From Neocallimastix lanati (nom. inval.) (Eukaryota; Neocallimastigomycota; Neocallimastigomycetes; Neocallimastigales; Neocallimastigaceae): a DNA stretch of 50,422 nucleotides. The DNA lies in assembly GCA_016946835.1 (NCBI GenBank), contig JACVTC010000173.1, positions 215,001 to 265,422 of the forward strand, in the 5' to 3' direction. The first letter of the stretch is position 1. Each line of letters opens with the position of its first letter. Below the pieces are notes generated by a model. It had not been told where the DNA came from, made no database searches, and saw only the letters and a program-made list of their open reading frames with translations. Made by a program: the position numbers and the translations under genes. Of the stretch, positions 44,614-50,422 are shown in pieces.

Positions 44614-47058
44614 ATGGACAACTATAACCAAGAAAATCCTACCTTTAAGGACGGTTTTGCTGGTGATCGTCGATTCTTTAAAGGATTTCTAGCTAAAATG
44701 GAACTTATTTTTATGATTCAACCAGAAAGATTTGCAAACGATGAAGCTAAAGTAATCTATATCATTTCTCGTTTGTATGGAAACGCCATGAATTGGGCTG
44801 CTACTCTTATTGAAAATCAAGATCCTTGTCTCCTTAATTATAATCAATTCATTGCTAGATTAAAATCAGTATTTGGAAGCTACGATTCTACCTTTATTGC
44901 GAATCAGAAATTAAGAACTATCAAACAAAAACGAATTGGTGAAGTCAGAAATTATATTTTAGAATTTAATAAATACGCCGATGAATCTTCTTGGAATGAA
45001 GAAGCCAAGATGGACGCCTTTCTTGCCGACCTACATGACCATATTGCTACTAGAATTTTAGAAATGTTTCCTGGACCTCAAACCCTCTTTGCTATGCAAA
45101 CAATTGCATCTAGAATCGATAATCGTATTTCTACTCATAGACAATTTTCCAATCTTCAAGGTCAAAATTCAAATAATAGTAATATTAATAAAAATAAAAA
45201 GGGCAAAAAATCATTCTTTTTCCAAAAGCAATTTAAATCCAAACCTCATGGACCTCTATCTCAAGAAGAAAAAGAAAGAAGAAGAAGAGAAAATCTTTGT
45301 TTGTATTGTGGATCCTCTGAACATTCTCTCGACAATTGTCCACTTAAAAATAAATATAAAAATAAAAATAAACCTTCATCAAGTAGCACTTATGTTTCTA
45401 ATCCCGAATCAAAACCTATTTCTAGACCTAGAGTTTCTGACTCAAATCTTCCTATTTACGAATTTTCTTTAAGTATTGATAATACAAATTCTACCGCTAA
45501 AATTCTACTCGATACTGGTTCTCAAATCAATTTAATGGATATCTACTATATTAAAGAAAATAATATCCCGTATTCAACTAAAACTAATTTTCCTAAGGTA
45601 TTTGGCATCGGTGGAAAGCAAACTATTCTTGGTAAAACTCTTCCTATTTCCATCACTTATAATAACCATAAATGTAAGACTCAATTCTATGTGGTTGACC
45701 TTCCTTCTTATTGTGCTATTTTAGGTTTCGAATGGATTTCTACTCACAATCCTGATATTGACTTCAAAAATAAAGTCTTAAGATTTAATTCCAATTATTG
45801 CGTTGAAAATTGTTTAATCATCCCTAACTCCTTTACTTCTTATGTTCCTCTAAATACTACTAAACAATATGACAAAAATGAAAATGAAGAAATCAATAAT
45901 AAAATAAGCAAATCATTACCAAAAAAATTACTTCCATTTATAGACACTTTCAGTGAAATATACACTAATGAATCACCTCCTTATTGTCCTTTTGATAGCG
46001 AGATTAAACCCAAACAAAATGAAAAACTTCATTATGACCCAATCTACCCCTTAATTGTAAAAGAACCTCTAGCTTCGAAGAAATATATTAAAGAAAATGA
46101 AGACAAAAAATTTATTAGAAAATCTATATCTCCAGCTGCTGCTTCTGTTTCATTTGTTCCCAAGAAAGACCTAAATGATCTCTTTCGTATTCATAAACCA
46201 CCCTCCGATTTTTTTTCTGATAAAGATTCTCAATTCACTTCAAAATTTTGGTCACCTATTTGTAAATCTTTCAATATTACAACGAAACTTGCTTCTCCCT
46301 TCCATCACCAAACCAATGGTTTAACGGAGAGGGTGAACTCCGTTATTGAACAATACTTAAGATGTTATTCAAACTTTAAAGGTTCTGATTGGTATAATTT
46401 TTTATTTCTAGCAGAATTCAGTTATAATAATTCAATTCAAGAATCAATTAAGTACTCACCTTTTTATGCAAACTATGGATATAATCCAAGATATTCACCA
46501 TCAATTCCAAACAGTACAGATGTTCCTAGAGCTGATGAATTTACAAAAGATTTTTCAGAATTATTTAAAACACTTAGTGAAAATTTACAACAAGCAAGAA
46601 AAAAACAAGAAGAATTTGCAAACAAACATCGTATTGAAGCTCCAAATTTTGAACCCGGTGATAAAGTGTGGATTAATAGTTCACTTATAATTCATAATGG
46701 AAATAAAAAACTTAAACCCAGAAAACTTGGTCCATATAAAATCATTAAGAAAATTTCTCCCGTTTCATATAAGTTAGACTTACCAAAAGAAATCAGAATC
46801 CATCCTGTAATACATGTTTCTGAACTTGAACCATTTTATGAAGATCACTTTGGACGAAAGAAAGAACCACCACCACCGATAATTATTGACAATGAAGAAG
46901 AATACGAAGTTGAAAAAATTCTTGATAAAAGAAAACATTATGGCAAAATCCAATATCTTATTAAATGGAAAGGTTATCCTTTATCTGAAGCATCTTGGGA
47001 ACCCGAAGAAAATCTAAATTGCCCTAAACTCTTAAAAGAATTTAACAAAAATAACTAA
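44614..47058 (+). CDS. Gag-protease-integrase end-chromodomain fusion of element H
   Basis: 814 aa, one uninterrupted frame. Gag (1-220; [48 protein letters not shown]), a CCHC knuckle [14 protein letters not shown] (about 229-242) and a retropepsin with [12 protein letters not shown] (about 297-308). The RT opening (SFVPKKD, about 515) then jumps at about residue 525 to the second half of integrase: [11 protein letters not shown] (second catalytic Asp), [12 protein letters not shown] (Glu), [16 protein letters not shown] and the HVSELEPF end. A chromodomain closes the protein (763-814; [32 protein letters not shown]) with the aromatic-cage positions kept. RT, RNase H and the first half of integrase are deleted in frame. 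The sister gag at 49413 shows the intact style. It may bind methylated histone H3 as in other chromoviruses (inference). Confidence 0.93.
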   Translation: MDNYNQENPTFKDGFAGDRRFFKGFLAKMELIFMIQPERFANDEAKVIYIISRLYGNAMNWAATLIENQDPCLLNYNQFIARLKSVFGSYDSTFIANQKLRTIKQKRIGEVRNYILEFNKYADESSWNEEAKMDAFLADLHDHIATRILEMFPGPQTLFAMQTIASRIDNRISTHRQFSNLQGQNSNNSNINKNKKGKKSFFFQKQFKSKPHGPLSQEEKERRRRENLCLYCGSSEHSLDNCPLKNKYKNKNKPSSSSTYVSNPESKPISRPRVSDSNLPIYEFSLSIDNTNSTAKILLDTGSQINLMDIYYIKENNIPYSTKTNFPKVFGIGGKQTILGKTLPISITYNNHKCKTQFYVVDLPSYCAILGFEWISTHNPDIDFKNKVLRFNSNYCVENCLIIPNSFTSYVPLNTTKQYDKNENEEINNKISKSLPKKLLPFIDTFSEIYTNESPPYCPFDSEIKPKQNEKLHYDPIYPLIVKEPLASKKYIKENEDKKFIRKSISPAAASVSFVPKKDLNDLFRIHKPPSDFFSDKDSQFTSKFWSPICKSFNITTKLASPFHHQTNGLTERVNSVIEQYLRCYSNFKGSDWYNFLFLAEFSYNNSIQESIKYSPFYANYGYNPRYSPSIPNSTDVPRADEFTKDFSELFKTLSENLQQARKKQEEFANKHRIEAPNFEPGDKVWINSSLIIHNGNKKLKPRKLGPYKIIKKISPVSYKLDLPKEIRIHPVIHVSELEPFYEDHFGRKKEPPPPIIIDNEEEYEVEKILDKRKHYGKIQYLIKWKGYPLSEASWEPEENLNCPKLLKEFNKNN

Positions 47059-47281
47059 AATTAAAACTTGAAAATGAATCTTTACTTTATTAATATCAAA
47101 CTTATATTAATTTATTAATATCAATATTACTAAATATTATTTTATATTATTAAATATTATTAATATTCATGTATTCTTATTATATATTATATTCATGTAA
47201 CTTTATTAATATCATGTAATTTTATTCAAAAAAGTTCGTACTATAAAATGGTTAATTATTATTTTTATTTTATTTTATTTT
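47059..47281 (+). other. 3' untranslated stretch of element H
   Basis: AT-rich with several TATTAATAT repeats; no ORF. Confidence 0.5.
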
Positions 47282-47352
47282 AATTTAGTTTAGTTTAGTT
47301 TAGTTTAATTTAGTTTAGTTTAGTTTAATTTAGTTTAGTTTAGTTTAGTTTG
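47282..47352. repeat. (TTTAG)n repeat before the H 3' LTR
   Basis: About fourteen TTTAG units with three TTTAA variants. Confidence 0.95.
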
Positions 47353-47407
47353 CTTAATTTTAGTATAAGTTATGCCTAACTGTTAGATTCGTCTGGTATC
47401 CGAATCC

Positions 47408-47420
47408 TGGAGGCGGACCA
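47408..47420 (+). promoter_or_regulatory. Polypurine tract of element H
   Basis: TGGAGGCGGACCA directly before the TG of the 3' LTR, a typical chromovirus plus-strand primer. Confidence 0.88.
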
Positions 47421-48064
47421 TGTAACGAAATCTTCAGTTAGTAAAATTAGAACTTTGGTTCAATGGTTAGTTACATTGACCATGACCAATACTTCATGGG
47501 TTCGACTCACACCTCAACCCATTTTGCATTAATAATTATTTTATTAATTATTTTATTAATTATTAATAATATCTTCTTGAATATTCTTTCTGTATAAAAT
47601 TATAGAAAGTTAAAGATTCTTTCGGTTCGTAATTCAACCGAAATGAATTTAGAAATTCTTATTATATAAATTATTTTATTCTTTTTTGATAAGATTCATT
47701 TTCATCAATTAAAATCTATATTCTAGAAACTTTACATTATTAATTATTACAAACATATTTCTAAATATTTCTTTAAAATTATTTTTACATGTTAAAACTG
47801 TTTTTCCGTTAAAAGTATAAATAGTGCGAACTTCACGAATGAAAATATTTTTCTTCGTGCTTTTATTAATAATAATTAACGTATAAGTAATTCGAAATAT
47901 TACCTTGTTGATTAATATTAATAATTATTTTAAATTTTATAATTAATAAAAAATATTTCTAATAAAACGAATTATTTATACAGATAGTGTAAACCTATTG
48001 AGTTTTCTCCTTTCTGTGTTTCTATATCTCATCCCGCCTTTACAATAGAAGCACCTCCGTTACA
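47421..48064 (+). repeat. 3' LTR of element H
   Basis: 644 bp, TGTAACG..CGTTACA, uninterrupted copy of the 5' LTR. Confidence 0.93.
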
Positions 48065-48418
48065 GTCATTGAATTATTAGTTTTAATATTCTCTCTAATT
48101 TCTTCTAATTTCTTCCTTTTTCCAGCTTTTTTTTATATTTCTAATGTTTTTCCCGGTAATAAAGGATGGATCCAAGAACTCTAATTTTTCGGTGGTAGGA
48201 TTAGCAGGTATTTTAACTATATTACTATTATTACCTTTATATTTCTTCGATTCTTCATTAATTTTCTTATCATTGGTATTGACAGGAATTTCCTTTTCTT
48301 CTGAAAGACTCATGTCTTCTTCAGCCTTTTCAACATTATCACTTGCATTCTTTGAAAGAGGACTCTCTTCCATAATGTTCATTTCTTCTGGTGGGATGTT
48401 CTGATTTTGTTCTACCAA
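48065..48418 (-). pseudogene. Upstream part of the element G3 gag/protease ORF
   Basis: Minus strand. 107 codons of an acidic, low-complexity gag-like region (EEDMSLSEEKEIPVNTNDKK and following) from 48418 to 48095. A 1-nt slip in an A8 run near 48128-48135 moves the frame, after which KLEEIRENIKTNNSM reaches the GTCAT duplication and would continue directly into the protease ORF at 40736 on the other side of element H. The upper end is cut by the LTR of element I. Confidence 0.75.
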
Positions 48419-48430
48419 TTTATTATTATG

Positions 48431-48831
48431 TGTAACGGATCACAGAAATAAATAATATATTTTAGTGTTTAACACTTAATAATTTATAGCTAAGTTCGCG
48501 AGTTCGAATCCGAACATTTACCTTAAAAATTTTTATCATTTTTATTTATTTAATATTATTAAAATATTTTAGTTTATAATTATTTGATTGGTTTAAAGCA
48601 TAAAAATTTAATTCATAAAAATTTAATTAATTTATTTAATTGAAAAAAAATATAAATATCTGAAAAATTCATGTAAAATTGATAAATCGTGTTTTTATTA
48701 AAAAATTAATAATTAATAAATTATTATTTAACACCAACCTTTTGATTCAAGATTTGTGTTTAATAATAAGTTTTATTTTATTAGGTTATTAATTTAAATT
48801 CTTGTTTCTTATTGTTAAGCACAGCTTTACA
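48431..48831 (+). mobile_element. 5' LTR of element I
   Basis: 401 bp, TGTAACGGATC..CTTTACA, with TATAAATAT at 48651 and the proposed self-primer GTGTTTTTATT at 48689-48699. It is followed by a primer site, leader and gag. Element I runs beyond the window, so the 3' LTR and target duplication cannot be seen. Confidence 0.85.
48487..48511 (+). other. tRNA-like box A and box B in the element I LTR
   Basis: TAGCTAAGTTCG (48487-48498) resembles a tRNA box A and AGTTCGAATCC (48501-48511) a box B, but they are almost adjacent, as if the middle of a tRNA had been removed. Confidence 0.5.
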
Positions 48832-48841
48832 ATAAAAACAC
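48831..48841 (+). promoter_or_regulatory. Primer-binding site of element I (self-priming type)
   Basis: AATAAAAACAC at the LTR end is the exact reverse complement of GTGTTTTTATT at 48689-48699. Confidence 0.75.
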
Positions 48842-49412
48842 CTTTGGATATAATCAAAACCTCGGTGTTGAGAAACAAATAAAAATAAAGTTATAGATAA
48901 TATTTTAATATTGCCTTTGATAAAAGATAAGTCAGTAACAAATTATTTTAATTTGTGAATAAGGACGTCTTTTATTAAATATTAATAATATTATTGTTGA
49001 AGCTTTATAAAAATAATAAAATTTTTCTTAATTTTATTTTTAATTATCATTTGATTTAGTACGCTTTAGAAGCGTAAATTATAAGAAATAGAAGAAACGT
49101 AAAGTTTCCGGATTAGTTATTCTTAGTGTATAATTATTGTGATAATTTGCACTAAGCTCTGGCCTTTCTATTCATTTGAGAGTAGAAGAGTCTGGTGTGA
49201 ACAGGGCATGACGCCGTAATAGGCAAGCTGTCTTGAATTAATTCACATACTACTTTACGTGTTTCCTATAATTTACGGAAAATTGCAGGAAATGCTTTTG
49301 ATAATTAAAATAAAATTTTAGAATTTTTATTATTAAGAATTTATATTATTAATCAAATTTAATTAATTTTCTTAAAAAATATTTTTTTTAATAAAACCAT
49401 TTTTATATTAAC
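48842..49412 (+). other. Leader of element I
   Basis: Structured, GC-richer middle (49055-49290): stems TACGCTT/AAGCGTA (49059-49076) and CTTAGTG/CACTAAG (49113-49156). It holds the motif GGCATGACGCCGT then AGGCAAGCTG at 49205-49230, shared with the G1 leader. The motif contains ATG ACG CCG TAA, a three-codon upstream ORF. Confidence 0.6.
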
Positions 49413-50422
49413 ATGGAAGAATCAAATATCTTCGATACTGCTAATCTGAAGGATGGATTCGCTGGGGACAGAAAGTATCTTAAGGGATTTCTTGCCAAGA
49501 TGGAGCTTATCTTTCTTTTATATCCTGAAAGGTTTCCTGGAGATGAAGATAAGGTAGTATATATTATCTCTCGCTTCTACGGTAAAGCTATGAATTGGGC
49601 AGCTACCTTGATAGAACATCGTGATCCATGTCTTAGTAACTATGAAGCTTTTATTGGACGCATAAAATCTTTTTTTGGGAACTCTGATGCTACCTATGTT
49701 GCAAACCAAATGTTAAGAAATATACGCCAGAGGAATCTAGGGGGAATTCAAGGATATATTTTTGAATTCAACAAGTATGCTGACGATTCAAATTGGAATG
49801 AAGAAGCAAAGATGGATGCCTTTATTGCTGGATTAAATAACCAAGTTGCTACCAAGATTATTGAGATATTCCCAGGACCCAAAAGCTTACTTGCTCTTCA
49901 AACTATTGCTTCTCGTATTGATGCTAGACTATCTACAACCCAAAAATTTCAAAGAAATAGACAGTCTTATACCAGTAATAGGTTTTCTACTTTTAAAATA
50001 AATAGTACAAACAAAAAATCTAGTAATAAACAATTTTATGGACATCTCTCAAAAGAAGAAAAAGAATATCGTAGGAAAGAAAATTTATGCTTATATTGTG
50101 GTTCTCCTACTCACTCTATTAAGGATTGTCCTAAAAGAACTAATAAAGATGAATCTTCTTCAAGTACTACCTTAGTTTCAAAACTTCTTTCGAATTCTAC
50201 TCTTAATCAAGTCAATAACTCCGAATCTTCTCAAAGTCTTTTCAATTTTACTCTTGGATTCAATAGCTCTTCTATCCCAGTAGATATATTAGTAGATTCT
50301 GGTTCATGTTATAATCTTATTGATGAAACCTTTGTTAAAAATAACAATATTCCTACTACTTCCATTGATAATACTCACAAAATCCGTGGTATTGGTGGTA
50401 TTCAAACTCTTTCTCTGCAAAC
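49413..50422 (+). CDS. Gag-protease start of element I (partial, runs off the window)
   Basis: 336 codons open to the window end. [29 protein letters not shown] and [18 protein letters not shown] match the gag of element H closely. Then come a CCHC knuckle CLYCGSPTHSIKDC (about residue 228) and a retropepsin with DILVDSGSCYNLID (about 290) and IRGIGG. No stop or shift is visible. Codon use is markedly less AT-rich than the host DNA. This looks like an intact, potentially autonomous chromovirus; the rest of pol lies beyond the window. Confidence 0.92.
   Translation, partial: MEESNIFDTANLKDGFAGDRKYLKGFLAKMELIFLLYPERFPGDEDKVVYIISRFYGKAMNWAATLIEHRDPCLSNYEAFIGRIKSFFGNSDATYVANQMLRNIRQRNLGGIQGYIFEFNKYADDSNWNEEAKMDAFIAGLNNQVATKIIEIFPGPKSLLALQTIASRIDARLSTTQKFQRNRQSYTSNRFSTFKINSTNKKSSNKQFYGHLSKEEKEYRRKENLCLYCGSPTHSIKDCPKRTNKDESSSSTTLVSKLLSNSTLNQVNNSESSQSLFNFTLGFNSSSIPVDILVDSGSCYNLIDETFVKNNNIPTTSIDNTHKIRGIGGIQTLSLQ

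Larger units (their letters stand above)
40737..48064 (+). mobile_element. Chromovirus-type Ty3 element H, complete but deleted in pol, GTCAT duplication
   Basis: Flanked by GTCAT at 40732-40736 and 48065-48069. The 5' LTR runs 40737-42743 because two solo LTRs landed in it; without them it is about 643 bp and nearly identical (about three differences) to the 3' LTR at 47421-48064. Both begin TGTAACGAAATC and end CCGTTACA. Inside: a self-primer site, a long leader, one 814-codon ORF, a TTTAG repeat and the purine tract GGAGGCGGACCA. The element is young. Confidence 0.92.

Noticed and set aside
1-50422. Dictyostelid or ciliate origin
   Set aside because: TAA and TAG act as stops, the homoserine dehydrogenase is fungal Hom6-like and chromovirus and copia elements dominate; still only an inference.

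Overview
This is a very AT-rich eukaryotic nuclear window. Host genes are cut by many short AT-rich GT..AG introns and the rest is dense in retrotransposons. The homoserine dehydrogenase is of the fungal Hom6 type, and the extreme AT content, A/T homopolymers, AT microsatellites and chromodomain-type Ty3 elements fit an anaerobic gut fungus (Neocallimastigomycota). That assignment is inference; no rRNA or other marker gene is present.

Host part (1-11.7 kb). Three conserved genes were assembled exon by exon. (1) A SART3/Prp24-type U4/U6 snRNP recycling factor, plus strand, 415-7388: 25 exons, 24 introns, one 11-nt micro-exon, predicted 944 aa. (2) A Hom6-type homoserine dehydrogenase, minus strand, 8068-10049: 5 exons, 370 aa. 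(3) An ARMC7-like armadillo protein, minus strand, 10624-11647: 5 exons, 176 aa, all four introns in phase 1. All three keep reading frame across every proposed junction and look intact.

Transposon part (12.3-50.4 kb). In order: a Ty3/gypsy RT fragment; a decayed Ty1/copia element (13.76-19.06 kb) split by a solo LTR; a second LTR interrupted by an inverted copy of that solo LTR; a deleted Ty3/gypsy element (21.3-25.4 kb) carrying another solo LTR; a non-autonomous LTR element with near-identical LTRs and only a degenerate retropepsin-like ORF (25.86-28.73 kb); a MULE DNA transposon with TIRs and a 9-bp TSD (28.75-30.74 kb); a gag-only copia-like element whose primer site matches the anticodon arm of tRNA-Lys (30.89-33.85 kb); an LTR mosaic with an internal (CCCTAA)3 telomere-like tract (33.9-34.85 kb); a deletion derivative of a Ty3 element with an intact integrase end (34.85-37.15 kb); and a decayed Ty3 element (38.3-40.7 plus 48.07-48.42 kb) split by a young chromovirus (40.74-48.06 kb). 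The 5' LTR of that chromovirus was itself hit by two solo LTRs. A related chromovirus starts at 48.43 kb and runs out of the window. Target-site duplications (CTCCT, CTAAC, AGAAC, ATAAT, TTAC, TTCAG, CAGT, GTCAT, ATATC, ATTATTTTA) fix the insertion order.

Most interesting: both chromoviruses carry, about 40 nt after a TATAAATA box, an 11-mer exactly complementary to the primer-binding site next to the LTR end, and the two elements differ by a compensatory base change. This is the layout expected for Tf1-like self-priming. The 40.7-48.1 kb copy also keeps one 814-codon ORF in which gag and protease are fused in frame to the integrase end and a chromodomain, with RT and RNase H removed. Both LTR types also carry tRNA-like box A/box B modules.
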